From Rhynchopus sp. YZ270_cl-10 (Eukaryota > Euglenozoa > Diplonemea > Diplonemida > Diplonemidae), in contig OZ037896.1 of the NCBI GenBank assembly GCA_964035575.1, positions 992,001-1,056,000 of the forward strand: a DNA stretch of 64,000 bases. The letters are read 5' to 3'. This document shows, in pieces, positions 1 through 11,515 of the stretch; positions within the stretch are counted from its first letter, which is position 1, and each line of letters opens with the position of its first letter. The notes under the pieces were generated by a model. The model was not told where the DNA came from and ran no database searches. It was given only the letters and a program-made list of their open reading frames with translations. A program made the translations under genes and the position numbers.

Positions 1-159
1 AAAAAAAGAGGAGAAAAACAAAATCTATTACCACAACAAGGGTGTGCAGAAAGGTTCAAACCGTACTACGATTCTAATACAGCTCCGTGAGCTGTCTTTG
101 TCGGACCCCTCCCCTCCCCCCAACCCCGGCCTCGTTCGCAGCTGTGCATCTTGATTATT

Positions 160-338
160 AAATAGAAACTTAACACTCATCACACGATAAAACCCCGTGG
201 GAGAGGTTGGTTGTGGTGAAACGCACAACACCTCGACCTGATTGGCGAGGCGTGGTACTCTGCAGCGCGGTTCGTCCCCAGAACCGCAAAAGTGTGTTCA
301 AAAAATGCTTTGTTTCTATTTCCTCTTTCATAAGGTGA
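160..338 (+). repeat. S8 interspersed repeat, copy 1
   Basis: This 180-base segment is repeated with small changes at 21,345-21,510. It begins and ends with inverted AAATAGAAAC / GTTTCTATTT and contains several internal hairpins, including one around GGTTCGTCCCCAGAACC. The GGTTCG motif resembles a Pol III B box, but no matching A box was found, so a tRNA-derived origin is only a guess. Confidence 0.6.
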
Positions 339-574
339 CATAAATAAAATCATAAACAAGATTGATATACTTCCTTTTTTTGTACCCCTTGGAGTGGATT
401 TTTTTTTTTGAAACAACAAAAAAAAGAAAATCATATTTTTTCTACAGCCGCGAGGCACTCGAGAGGAGGGGGAAAACAAAGAAATAAACCAAACAATAGT
501 AACCGCAAACTCTCTTAAAAAGACGCTTTTTTCTTTTTTTTTTCCTCTGTTTTTATTTTTTGTTGTTGTTGTTG

Positions 575-618
575 TTGAAAACTTTGTATTATTGTCGCCC
601 GAGGATGAGCTTCGTTAT
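575..618 (+). repeat. S1 short repeat, degenerate copy
   Basis: The segment matches the S1 pattern: TTGAAAACTT, then GTATTA, then CCCGAGGATGA, then an altered CTCCAC end. S1 is about 50 bases long and its 3' half can fold with TAGTG pairing to CACTA. Confidence 0.5.
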
Positions 619-1374
619 ACTGTTTTTATTTATCCAAGTCTTTTTTTTTTCCCCCACAGTTTGAAGTTTCATTGTTATTTTGAAAAATATACGCGCCTTT
701 TAAAATTTTACTTTTTTTTATATCTAGCCAAAAGAAAAAGAAAAAGAAAAACAGAGAAAATGTGAGGGGGGATTTTAGGAAACAAGAAGTGATGGAGGGG
801 GGACAACGATGGAGACGAGTAAAATGAATAAAAAAATAATCGATGATTGAGACTACTTATCACGCAGCCACAAAATGTCAAAACAAATGTGACATGCAAC
901 TAAGCCACCTAAAAAATAAAAATAAAAATAAAAATAAAAAAACACACACTTTGAAGACAGGAAATAACCTCCCACAAAGAAGAAGGGTGATGAGGAGGAC
1001 ATTGCAGAGAGTTTTCTAAGGAAACCTCATAGCTAGAGAGAGGGGGTATCGGGAGCGGGAGTTTGAAAATGTTTTTTGTTATAGCTTGTACTCTTTGTTT
1101 TTGTTTTTGCTATTTTGTGTTTGCGTTTGTTTATGTATCGGGAGCGGGATAGCGATAAAATATTGCAACCCTTTTTCCAATCAAAAAAAGACGCGCAAAT
1201 GTACAGTAAGACAACAACCATCGGAGGGGTAAAACCCCTCCTTACTCTCCATAGAGTTTTGAAATTCCAAAATCCACCGTTTTCCTGATGTTTGTTGTCT
1301 TCCTGCATTTTATATTGCACCTGAGGATGAGCTCTACAAGATGTGTGTAGTATTTTTTCTTTTTATTCTTCTTT

Positions 1375-1741
1375 GGGAAGGCTCGTTTTTCCATTTAATG
1401 TTACAAAGTAACAATAAACCATTTTTCCCGGTGACCCCCCCTCCCCACCCCCTATGTAACACGGAAAAACCGTTTTTCCGAATTGTCATTTATTGTAACA
1501 ACAAGGCGCAGTGGACGTGCACATCCGAAAACACCCGCATTTGCATTTCCGGAATCCGTCCGCACTGTGGTGGGGTCAATCTGCCGAAATGGACAAGTTC
1601 TTGTTGTTGGAAAAAGCCACTTTTCCCGCCATTGTTACAAAAAAAAAAAAAGTTTTTTCCCCGGATTTCGGTCGGACCCCCTCCCCCCCCCCCCCCCTTT
1701 ATTGTTACTTTGTAACATTAAATGGAAAAACGAGCCTTCCC
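1375..1741. mobile_element. MITE-like element P1, 44-bp perfect inverted ends
   Basis: The ends, 1375-1418 and 1698-1741, are exact reverse complements over 44 bases and start GGGAAGGCTCG. TTT flanks both sides and may be a 3-bp target-site duplication, which with GGG ends would fit PIF/Harbinger; in such T-rich DNA this is weak. The interior (1527-1613) carries the R-core, an approximately 85-bp unit also found inside elements at 51.5-53.3 kb and 59.3-60.7 kb. No transposase frame is present, so it is non-autonomous. Perfect ends argue for recent activity. Confidence 0.75.
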
Positions 1742-2188
1742 TTTGTAAAATTGTTGAAATAGTGATTTGTTATTGTCTCCCCCCCTCTCCACTACGACAC
1801 AATTTGACCATTTTTTGCGTTGTCGCTTCTACACTACTCTCTCACCTTTGTTGGGTGTTGCGGAGCACAATGTGACATTTTCCGCTCACAAAGTAGTGAA
1901 AAAAAAAAAAAAAGAAGAAGAAAATGCGACACAAAAAAAAAAATCACTATTCCATGAGACTTCTAGCGTGGGGAGAATAGCATAGGGATGGGGAAGGAAA
2001 ATACGTCTGAACCAAATTAACATAAAAACTTTGAACATATACAGAGAGAGAGAGAGAGGTAAAAATACGAATTGCATTGACGTAGTATATTGTCAGGTTA
2101 TTCCTTCATGTCGAAGAATACTAATAATCATAATAGAAACTGACGTCAGAACATGAAGATAACTAAAACAAGCACTGTCTTGCTAAAT

Positions 2189-2296
2189 CCACCTGATTTT
2201 TACCCCGCGTATAGGCGCGTAAAGGCGCGTATAGGCCAAACCCCACCCCTTTTTCCCAACCTTTACGCGCCTTTACGCGGGGTAAAAATCAGGTGG
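2189..2296. mobile_element. Small foldback element with 5-bp TSD
   Basis: A 108-bp near-palindrome with arms starting CCACCTGATTTTTACCCCGC. It is flanked on both sides by TAAAT (2184-2188 and 2297-2301), a clean 5-bp duplication. There is no coding content. The family is not recognised. Confidence 0.75.
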
Positions 2297-2666
2297 TAAA
2301 TACAAAAAAAATAAGAAAAATAGAATCTTGGAAAGACGTAGGTTCAAAAACAAAAGTCATTTGATAAACTGGTTTTTTGTTTGAAATAATATATTTTGAA
2401 GAAGAAAAAAAAAGATGGAAGAAAAAACAGGGGAATATCAAAACAAAAAAAAAAAGTTCATTTTTTTTCGTTTATTTTAAAAAGAAAACGTACAGCTTAC
2501 CCTCAATCTCACACATTCCTCATGTCCTCATCAAAGCCGGCTCGACGAGCTAGCTCACTAATTATTATTAACTTTTTTTTTTTAACCCGAGGAAAATTTG
2601 TGGGGAATAATGTAGTTGGCACAGCTGTGCGCACAAAATATCCATTTTTTTTTTTTTTGTTGAAAA

Positions 2667-3369
2667 CAGTGTTTTTTCTAGGATTTGGAGGTTTTGGCTG
2701 ACGGGGGTGCACAAGGCAAAAAAGTACGTATATTTTTTTCCCCGCGGTTGACCATGCAACAGGGGATTAAAAAGGTTTTGGGGGTTTTCGCTGAAACTCG
2801 GTCGAACCCGGGTCCCCAACCCAGCTCAAGTTGGGGGCCTCCGGCGGAATATGGGAATTCCTCAGTTATCCAACTGCGGAGTTCGGCACTTCGTTGATAT
2901 TTGCACTAGACACACGTGGTGCACGAAGTACCAGTAACCTCAGAACATTTACAAAAGAAACGGCGGTCATGGCACCCAAAGGTTCCTGGCGAAGCCACGG
3001 TACGCAACATTTCTAAGAAATGATGACATAAAATGGCACTTTCGTTGGTAATTATCTAAAATGAAAGTTTCTGGCGAAGCCACGGTACGCAACGTTTCAA
3101 GAAATTGCGCTTAAAATTGCACATTTCTGCTGCCAAACAGAGAAGAGCTATACTTCCAGCACCTGGGACGCAAAACAGTTATGTTTGCAGCTATGGAAAC
3201 GCCGACTCCTTACTTCCTGGTGAGGCTCGCGAGAGCATGATGGGGAAGGTGAAGGGGGGCAGAGTGGTAGGGGGGTGGGTCCCCCACCCCCCGACCACCC
3301 CCTCGAAATCTCAAAAAAGTCTGACGGGGGTGCGCGCGCACCCCCGCACCCCCTCCAGAAAAAACACTG
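2667..3369. mobile_element. hAT-like non-autonomous element H1
   Basis: The ends are CAGTGTTTTTTCTAG on the left and the reverse complement of CAGTGTTTTTTCTGG on the right. Both sides are flanked by GTTGAAAA (2659-2666 and 3370-3377), an 8-bp duplication as in hAT transposons, whose ends commonly begin CAG. The interior has two copies of a unit containing TGGCGAAGCCACGGTACGCA (near 2990 and 3073), also present in H5 at 59.6 kb. No transposase frame is seen. Confidence 0.8.
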
Positions 3370-3791
3370 GTTGAAAATCTACTGGCAATAAAATGGTTGC
3401 TGGTGCGTCTAAAGGGGGACACCTTTCCCCGTTTGCGACACCCATCTCCTGTATGTGAAGAGATACGGAACTACTTGGTTCATAACAAAAAAAAAAGGGG
3501 GGGCACAACACACACGCAAAAAAATAGGCTTCAAGGCAACAGGTGCATTATCTGCTAGAGGGTGTACATGTATTTGTTTTTTGTTTTGTTTGTTTTATTG
3601 AAAAAAATTCCCATTCCTTTTGGAGGCTCCAAGAAAATGGAGTCAGCGGACTTAACAGGAAGTTTTCCTTCCTAACCGTGCGCGCAACTGGCAAAAGGGG
3701 AGCGGGTCGTGACTCACCTGTATCATTGAAATAACATTGCTTGCCAATGGCACAGTCCAATACTGTCCCATTTATTTTGAAAACTTGTTTA

Positions 3792-4495
3792 GGGTAGGCA
3801 CAATTTTTTTTTTGTTTAATGCTCGGTCGGGTCCCAAAAAGTTCCGCGCGCGCGCGCAGAAAAAAACACACACACAGAGACACAGCAAAAATAAAACATC
3901 GAAGCCAGGCTGTTTTCTAAATCTGAAAATTTTCCGGAAAATTCCGACATCCGGAAGCAATTTTTTTCCTTGAAAAAACAGTGGGTTTTCAGCCGAAATA
4001 TGCCATAGGCATTTCCAGAATCCGCTCGTTCTGTGGGGGATATACAGAAAAACCGGCAAAATTTTAGTGGCATAAATTTCCACAAAATATGAACCCATCC
4101 TCATAAACAAGGGTCATTTTCAGGTCGGAAAATCCAAATTCGGATAAAATTGTGGCGTTCCTGACTGGGAACAGGTAGCGCCGCAGGCGCACGGTACCCA
4201 ACTTTTGTCTTTTTCTTTTCCCATTTTCTCTGCTTTCTTTTGATGCGCGAGCCGATTGCTCTCCACGGTGGGGTCACATGATAGAATTATATCATGTGAC
4301 CCACTCGTATATGGAGGATTCTGTGTTCGAAGATATTTGGTTGATTTTTCCCGTGGAGGAAGACGGGAGGGAAAGTCAAGATAACCTGTTGACGTAAGGC
4401 AATGTTTTTTTTTCTTCTATGTTTTTTTTTTTTTTTGGAATCTTAAAATTTTCCGCGCGCGCGAGCATTAAACAAAAAAAAAAGTGTGCCTACCC
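3792..4495. mobile_element. PIF/Harbinger-like MITE P2 inserted in an S1 repeat
   Basis: The inverted ends read GGGTAGGCACA followed by a T run and GTTTAATGCTC, then GC-alternating DNA on both arms. The flanks are TTA on both sides (3789-3791, 4496-4498), the typical PIF/Harbinger target. The outer flanks, TTTTGAAAACTTG on the left and TTAGTGTGATCCAC on the right, join to make one S1-like repeat, so S1 was the target. The interior holds R-core-like units and the GCGCCGCAGGCGC block found in several other elements here. Confidence 0.75.
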
Positions 4496-4750
4496 TTAGT
4501 GTGATCCACGATCTTTTTTTTAAAAGAAGACGCAATGGAAGTCGTAAAGTGCAAACGCCTCTGTGGATGTAGGCATCAAACAATAGTTCAGGATAAGGAC
4601 ACTAAGCCATCTTGATAAAAAGACTCTTTTGCATTTTCTTCAAATATTTTTTGGGGGGAAATTGAGGAAAGGAGCACACGTAGCACCACAGAAACATACG
4701 TATGCCCAGTTGAATCACACATTGAAGCTTTAAACTTTAAAAAAAAACAC

Positions 4751-6355
4751 TATACATAGCGCTCTAATTAGAGTATTAGGGTATAATTAGAGTCTGGGAT
4801 TTTGGGCCAAGTCAGTTAGAGTCCAGTTAGAGTATAATTAGAGTCGCTTTTCTTCAATTAGACTATAATTAGAGTGCAGTTAGAGCATAATTAGACTCTA
4901 ACTACACTCTAATTATAGTCTAATTAGAGTAAAACAACAGGCTTCTTGTAGGTGCAAACGCCGTAAGGAACCGGTTCCCCTAAGGTTCCTCTGTAGGACC
5001 CAGGTGCCCAGATACCCACATAGCTGAAATAAGACTTGGGGAACCGAGTTCTCAGCCGGACTGGGACACAATATGTGAAGGCGCTGTGGTCCGCCTGAAA
5101 GCGGGTCGGGGACCCGGTCGCGGGAGGGTGGGGGCCTAGTCCTAGTCCTACTGTACCTACACGACGGTGAAGTCAATGACATGACATGTGCTTTTACATG
5201 TAAAATGACATGTGAAAAGTGACATGTGACATGTAAAATGACATGTGAAATGACGTGAAATGACATGTGAAACACATGACATTTTTACGGCCAATATACG
5301 TTACTGCACATGTCATTTTACATGTAAAATGACATGTGTTTCACATGTAAAAAAAGTTACATGGTAAGCACATGTCAAAAGCACATGTCATGTCATTGAC
5401 TTCACCTTCGTGTAGTACCCAGTACCGGGACTCGGGACCCGGCTTATTCTCAGCTATGGGTACCCAGGTACTCAAACCCGCGCAGTGGCACATGCCCTCA
5501 AGTGTGAGTGCCCCATACATTAGGGAATGCGATGCAAAAACTCTATGTGCACCTTCGGTGCAACGCCGCAGAAAGGCCAAGCAGCGTTGGACTCAGAGGA
5601 ATGCCTGCTGTGCAGGTATCAAACATGAGAAACTCCCAGCAACAAGGGGCGCCTTTTGGCGGGCGTTATTGAAGGTGTTTGGGGTGCAAAGTTTTCTACA
5701 AATGTTGATGCGCGGGTACAGAAGTGGTGTCTTGTTCTTTCATCTCTAGGAATGTAAATATCAATCGAATTTAACTACCACTAAGGGGAAGGGGTAATCC
5801 CAGTATCAAAGGCTGTGTTGACGGGAAATCTATAGCGAGCATACGTTCATTTCAGCCGAAGAAATACTACTTATGAGCCCAGGAGAGATCCAAGCCTCGC
5901 GTTGAACAACTACCCGCGATCGACAATACCAAAGAGAATTCATAACAAAACAACACTGCCCCACACACACTAAATAGCCATGCTTCAAGTGCATGCCCCT
6001 GGGCCAAAATTCCTGTGCTAAAAAGGCAACAAGACCATCCACAAGGAGTGTGAATTGTGCACTGGTTTTCTGGGGGAACAAATAATATTTTCTTGTGTCT
6101 GGTTCTCTGCAAGCAGAGAACAGACTTTCTGGATTACAAAGTCGAATTTCTTGCACTAGCTATGCCCCCTGGGTTGATGGCTATAGCATTGATTGATGTG
6201 CCCCTCTTTATTGACCCTCTTATAGGACTCTAATTAGACTCTAATTAGAGTCCAGTTAGAGTATTAGAGTTCAGTTAGAGTTTTAAAGACTCTAATTATA
6301 CTCGAACTGCCGACTCTAATTATCTAGTTAGAGTCTAATTGGAGCGCTATGTATA
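4751..6355. mobile_element. 1.6-kb element with 22-bp inverted ends and 6-bp TSD
   Basis: The ends begin TATACATAGCGCTC and match over 22 bases with one mismatch. AAACAC flanks both sides (4745-4750, 6356-6361). Both subterminal zones are arrays of TCTAATTAGAGT-type palindromic units, which look like repeated binding sites. The middle contains a separate foldback element (4985-5490). No convincing transposase is visible; a minus-strand open frame near 5830-6156 (108 codons) matches nothing recognised. The superfamily is unknown. Confidence 0.75.
4985..5490. repeat. Foldback element nested in the 1.6-kb element
   Basis: Imperfect inverted arms surround a centre made of repeated ACATGTCATTTTACATGT-like palindromes. 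The inner arm motif CGACGGTGAAGTCAATGAC at 5162-5180 recurs inverted near 5395-5413. Outer arm matches include CATAGCTGAAATAAG against CATAGCTGAGAATAAG. Relatives lie at 16,913-17,031, 24,994-25,100 and probably 40,882-41,003. Confidence 0.65.
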
Positions 6356-6537
6356 AAACACGGTATTTTTTTTTTGTCATGAACCTTTTCGTTTCTAATT
6401 TTTTTGAAAACTTTTTTACCATACAACCGATTATGAACTCAACGTCATTTCATCGAACGGACGAATGCATTGAGGAGTACAGTAGTACCGGGGTGGTAGA
6501 AAATCATCAGACGTTTTTTTTTTAATATTTTTTTTTT

Positions 6538-6597
6538 TGATAAATTGGAGTAGTGTAGTAGCCTCGGTTGTGTTGCCACAGTTGTGCAATCTCCACA
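6538..6597 (+). repeat. S7 short repeat
   Basis: Shares about 60 bases, including TTGCCACAGTTGTGCAATCT, with 22,708-22,764 and 23,287-23,352. Every copy follows a T run. The first part (GGAGTAGTG) can pair imperfectly with the end (AATCTCCAC), giving a hairpin. Confidence 0.65.
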
Positions 6598-6900
6598 GTC
6601 ATTTTTTGTTTTTTGTGTTTAAAACCCACATTTTCCCATACTTCATAATACTCAATAAAACCCGCTGTATAAAATACATCGGAAAGTTATTTCATTTTTT
6701 TTTCTCTTTCTTTTCTTATCGAAAAGAACGCATAGAGGCATCTAAAGCGTACCCCATGGGGAAAAGGTGTTGTGTATCATCCGCAAAAAAAAGAGCTGAC
6801 TTGAAATACAAAAGCCCTCTCGTGAACAGTGCATCTCAAAAAAAAAAGGAACGATGAACCATCATGTGAGGAATGATGCGAAAAGAGATTTTATTTTTTT

Positions 6901-6950
6901 TTGAAAACTTGGTTGTATTAGTGTAGCCACCCTAGAGTGTGCTCCACTAT
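6901..6950 (+). repeat. S1 short repeat, intact copy
   Basis: One of the cleanest S1 copies: TTGAAAACTTGGTTGTATTA, then GTGTAGCCACCC, then AGAGTGTGCTCCACTAT. It sits directly after a T run and before a TA run. Confidence 0.8.
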
Positions 6951-6967
6951 ATATATATATTTTTTTT

Positions 6968-7569
6968 ATCGTGCAATTTTTGACTCGTGTACAAATCCTT
7001 CAGGAAGAACCAAAAATTATAATCTGGGAGCATGTAATTATTACCAAGCGTGTAATTATGAATCGTTAGCGATTTGCGACCAAAAATGTCAGCCGTGTAA
7101 TTATGGGTAATAATTACACGCTCAAACCCACTTTTGGTGATCCTAAGTCGCCAAAGGGAAAGGGACTCTGCAAATTTTTTTTTCCCCCCCATAAGGGTTA
7201 ATTTCGACGATTTGAGCCCATTCAAAGCAAAATTTGACCCATTTGAGCAGTTCTAGGCCCCTCAAACACGTTTTTGATTATCCGCCAAAAAAAAAAAAAA
7301 AATCCCAGAAAAACACACCGGAAACCTCAACTTCACGCTTCGCATCGTCCAAGGATAGACAGTTGGTACCAACTTGTTGAAATGTGATTGCCAACCCCAA
7401 ACCAAGAATGATCACAAATAATTATACCCTCTCCCACTTTTTCGGTTCAACATCCATACTTCGGCACATTTCCCATACACCCCACATACACCCTCCCATC
7501 ATCGACATACAGTGACTGGAGGGTGACGGGGACTCGCCGGATTTGTACACTCGTCAAAAATTGCACGAT
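6968..7569. mobile_element. 600-bp inverted-end element
   Basis: The terminal inverted repeats are 31 bases with two mismatches, starting ATCGTGCAATTTTTGAC and extended outward by T/A runs. The interior has several copies of GTGTAATTATGGGTAATAATT-like units. No coding frame was found. Homopolymer flanks make a target duplication impossible to call. Confidence 0.7.
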
Positions 7570-7580
7570 AAAAAAAAAAC

Positions 7581-7732
7581 TAATTATGTGAAATTATTAC
7601 CAGATAATTACACTTAGGTGTGTTTTTTGTCACTTGTTCCCTAAACCCACTCGCTTCGCTCGTGGGTTTAGGTCACTCGTGACAAAAAACACACCTGCGT
7701 GTAATTATGGGGTAATAATTACCCAATAATTA
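7581..7732. repeat. Long palindrome
   Basis: Nearly perfect arms around CACTCGCTTCGCTCGTG, with outer arms of TAATTAT and GGTAATAATTAC units shared with the neighbouring 600-bp element. It may be a deletion derivative of the same family. Confidence 0.65.
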
Positions 7733-9731
7733 TATATATTTTTTGTTGTGTCGACAATCGCCGAGTAATCCCACCAGGTGAGAGAAGATTTTTTTTTTTG
7801 TTTTTTTTTGTTTTTTTTTTTTTTTAATTTTTTGCGCTACCCACACGCACATCTTCTCTTTGATAAGGGGTGAAGCGTGCTGTATGGGGGAATAGCTTGC
7901 TGGATTGGGGATTGTTAGGGGAATGAAGAGTACTTCAATACGTTGTCAGAAAAAAAACAAAAAACAAAAAAATATGGGGAAAAAAAAAGCTCTAGCGATT
8001 GGGGTAGGGTGAGGGGAAGAGAAAAAAAAATGCGTGACGATCGGGAACCAGAGGAGGGGGGGAAAATGTCCTCTTTTCTGATTTTTTTTTTGAGATAACA
8101 ATCTTTAAAGAAAGATGGAGTTATCCCACTGCAAAAAAATAAAATTCCCCCCCCCCCCCCCCCCCTCCTGACTAAAGAAACTCAAGGGGTTAGAAAGGAT
8201 TCCCTGAACTCTTTTGGCATTTTTTTTGTAAATATTTTTCCAAAAAAATAATATAAAAAAAAAAATGTTGATTTTTTTTGTAGACCACTACAAGGGCAGC
8301 AACCCTAACCAAAGAGTATTTTTTTTTTTCCCTTCCAAAAACAGTTGGTACCGCAACAGCGAAGTACGTGGACCGTTCAACCCGCAAGGCACATTAGTGC
8401 GTATGCAGTACCACGACAGGTAAGGTAGAGGGGGGGGAGAGGGTAGATATGATAGGGGACTGATGGTAGAGGGAAACCAATAAAAAGAAGAAAAAAAAAT
8501 GATTACGATAACCACGCTGAAAGAAAGATGGAGTTTTCCACCATCAGAAAAGAGGAACAAAAAAAAAAAATATGGCTCAAAGAAATGCAGCTTTTATCTC
8601 TACAATTCTCTCTTTTTTTAGGGAAAAAAAAAAAGACAGCAACATGTTATCACACAGGCTATTTTTCTTTTAAACCCCTTGAAGTCCCTGCCCCTTCCCC
8701 TTCCCTTCCCAGCTCCCCAACTGCTACTATAAAGTGCATCCCTCCCTCATCCTCCCCGACCCATTCCGTATACGCACCACCTATGATCTTTAACTGAGGA
8801 AATTTAAAAAAAAAAAAAAGGCATAAATTGAAACCCCCTTTGTTGACCCCGAACCTAATTTTCAAAAAGAAAAAAAAGAAGGATAAATTGAATCGATGAC
8901 GTTGTTAGCACAGACGCGCACCGAAAAGTTGGACGTGCAGTCAGAACTATTAGTTTTTTTTGTAGTTTCAACTATTAGTTTTGGTTTTTTGTAGTTTTTT
9001 TTTTTTTTTTTTTTGAAAACTTGGTTGTATTAGTGTAGCCACCCTAGAGTGTGCTCCACTATACTTTTTTTTTCTTCTTTTGTTCTTTTTTTGGGGGAGA
9101 GAGAGAAGTGCGTGAGGAAAAGGGAATGTACCGTAAAAGGAGAGTGTTGCGAACTTCGCTCCATTTTTTTTTCCTCCTTTTTTTCCCACCTCATTTTTTC
9201 TTCACCTCTCCTTCTGCTAGGTTATGTGAACCGCGGTACAGTATTGAATACTATCAACTACTATGAGAAACTGAAGGGCCTAAGCTGAAGCGGCCGTTTC
9301 TTCACGGTCGACTCCCTGAAGAGAAAAAAAAGGGGGGTTTGAAAATGTTTTTTGTATGTTTTGAAAGTGCTTTGTGCTCTGTTTAATTTTGCTTGATAGT
9401 TTTGTAGACGTGGAGGAAGGGCGTGTTACTTTGTATGAGATTACGACTTATCCTCTTTCTCAGCCACTGTCAAATGTCCTTAAAAAAGGGGGGTTTTAAG
9501 AGTCTGATGTGCACGATAAGTATTTAGAATTTAATGACTATGATTACACAACCATCTCTACCAAAAAGCTGTGCTGCAGTACAGTTGTAAGCCGAATAAT
9601 TAAAAGTTGATCCTTTCTCGGTGTAATTTTTTTTTATCCTTCAGATATCATATCCCCTTTCTGAGTATCGATCCTATAAAATGGTGTTTAATGTCCCATT
9701 TTTTTTAACTCTCGGGGGACAGAATGACAAT
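7733..9731. other. gene-free spacer with homopolymers
   Basis: Contains a partial S6 repeat just after 7744, long T runs near 7790-7830, a C run near 8149-8165, an S1 copy (9013-9062), and a sub-repeat beginning GGGGGGTTTGAAAATG near 9336 that is related to sequence in the following gene's intron. No gene is visible. Confidence 0.65.
9013..9062 (+). repeat. S1 short repeat, intact copy
   Basis: Matches the copy at 6901-6950 at almost every base and is preceded by a run of about 22 T. Confidence 0.8.
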
Positions 9732-10905
9732 TTAAGGTTGGGGCCTATGAAAGCATACCCTAATGAACTCGGACGACCACTGCCCCACAGCGCAGATATC
9801 CTGCACGCTGAAGTTGCGCTTCATCGGGGAGTCGATGAAGACCTTTGCCAGCACCTTATGCAGTGTCTCGTCCACTACAATATCCGCAAGCACCGCGTCA
9901 GAGACCGGCTCCCATGACAGGATTGCACGCGAACGGCCCACCAGTGCAGTTACCATAGAGCCCTCAGAAGGGAGCACTTCTTCTATCGTTCTCTGTGTTG
10001 TTGAAAGCGGTTTGTGAATACATCCTAAGGGCGTGACATCGCCCTTAAGGGGAGTGATCTAAAATACGTACTGCTACGTATTAATACGTAATGCGTGGGG
10101 GGGTTTGAAAAAGTTTGTTTCAACTTTGTGTTGTTTTTTGTTTTTGCTACTCTGTTTGTTTTGTATTGTATTTCATTGTAGTACTTTGTAAGTTGAGAGG
10201 TAATGCGTAGGGGGGGTAAGCCACGTATTACGTATTAATACGTATTTTGCCACGTATTTTAGATCACTGCTTAAGGGGAGGGGGGGGTTTTTTTTGAAAG
10301 TTTGTTTTGCTTTTTGCTACTCTGTTTGGTTTGTATTGTATGTCACTGTCGTAACGTTGTAAGTTAAGAGGGTAGGTACGCTTCTTTGAGAGATTTTTCA
10401 AAGAAAATGAGATAAAAAAAAAGGTCGTTGAAAAGAGTGTTTCCCTCTATACCTTGGAATTGGCAAGACCTGCATGAATCTCTTCCTCAGGAGCAATGTC
10501 GCATTTGGCCACATCGATGAACATGCTGGAGCTGAGGGGGCAGTCACCACGCGCCTTCTTCGCCTGGATGCGGTAACGCTGCATCATACCCTGTGTGGGC
10601 GAAAGGTACTCCATGTCCAGCCGTACCGAGAGAATCTTGAGGTCTTGTCTGGGACGCACCGCTCGCGCGAGGTTCACATGATGCGCCATCTTCTGCTCGT
10701 CAAGGAACAAAAGCTTCGGTCGCACCAAGCCAACTCCCGTCTCCGGTCCTTCTTTCCTTTTCGCAGGTTCTTCCTCCTCTTCCTCAAACAGAGGTGACCG
10801 AGCCGCAACCGGGGTCGGCTGCTGGTACACTTGAAAGACCTGTGGCGCCACAGAAAACACAGAAGCGTCCAATGCGGAACGCGCACTCAAGCATCCACGA
10901 AACAT
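9732..10905 (-). CDS. two-exon gene, unknown protein, possible mitochondrial import
   Basis: I do not recognise the family. Exon 1 is 10,905-10,453 and exon 2 is 9,992-9,732, giving 237 residues. The intron (9,993-10,452) begins GTATAG after AAG and ends ACACAG; joining them keeps phase 0 and gives ...LANSK|RTIEEVL.... The N-terminus (MFRGCLSARSALDASVFS) is basic with no acidic residue, like a mitochondrial presequence. An acidic run EEEEEE and a basic PAKRK lie near residues 40-52; the rest is mixed alpha/beta-like with no known motif. Thirty-five bases upstream of the ATG there is TTCCCTTTTTTTGTAG, a good splice acceptor for a leader. Exon 2 could continue into a further exon, since GGGTATGC near its end resembles a donor. 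The C-terminus is therefore uncertain. Confidence 0.6.
10052..10269. mobile_element. hAT-like MITE H2 inside an intron
   Basis: The inverted ends read AGTGATCTAAAATACGT, preceded by G on the left and C on the right arm, so the consensus would start CAGTG. CTTAAGGG flanks both sides (10,044-10,051 and 10,270-10,277), a perfect 8-bp duplication. Inner palindromes carry TACGTATTAATACGTA. The middle holds a GGGGGTTTGAAAAAG...TTTTGCTACTCTG segment that is repeated just outside the element at 10,285-10,360. Confidence 0.8.
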
Positions 10906-11515
10906 TGTATAAAAAAAAATGGGGGGGAAACCTTAAAAACCTACAAAAAAAGGGAAGGCAATAACGATCTAGGAGTGGTGGGGTTGGAGACTATTACCTC
11001 AAAAAGGCGAAGTGTGGAAAAAGTGAAGAAAAAAAAAAAGATAGAACTGTGATAACCTGGAGTGAAGCGAGCGGAGTGGGTGGGGGGAGCGAAGTAGGGG
11101 AGGAGATGAGAGACAAATATAACTCTCCTCCAACTGGTCGAATGTCAACATATTTTTTTTGTTCATTTTTTTGAACCCGACAAATGCTTAAAGTACATTA
11201 GGTAACCAGAGTCTGTCCTCAACGTAGGCCAAAGCCGTTGTACTGCCAAAGGTATAAGAGTGGTTCGTCCTCAACCATTACCAACTTTTATGAAAAAACC
11301 AACCTTCCCTTTTTTTTTTGGCGAATTCGATCGCGCAAACTTAGCGGGGAGGGAGGTCACCATTTAAAAAAACCCCAACAGAGCCATTTGGTCCTGGCAA
11401 GATTCAAAACAAAACACATCAAATAAAATTACCTATTCTTCACCCCCCCTTCCACCCCCTCCCCAACGTCTTTAAAGAGTATCTTTGGTAGACGAATCTT
11501 ACGAGGCTTACCCTA

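Larger units (their letters stand above)
1..1374. other. gene-free AT-rich spacer
   Basis: No reading frame here resembles a protein. The stretch holds an S8 repeat (160-338), a degenerate S1 repeat (575-618), a run of AAAAT units near 907-938, and many homopolymer A/T tracts. Two similar sub-repeats, each containing a GGGAGCGGGA motif, occur near 1050-1145. Confidence 0.7.

Noticed and set aside
160-338. S8 as a tRNA gene or Pol III gene
   Set aside because: GGTTCG resembles a B box, but there is no A box at the right distance and no cloverleaf could be drawn.
7793-7830. Long T, A, C and G runs as telomeric or origin signals
   Set aside because: Homopolymer runs occur throughout all spacers and show no telomere-type repeat.
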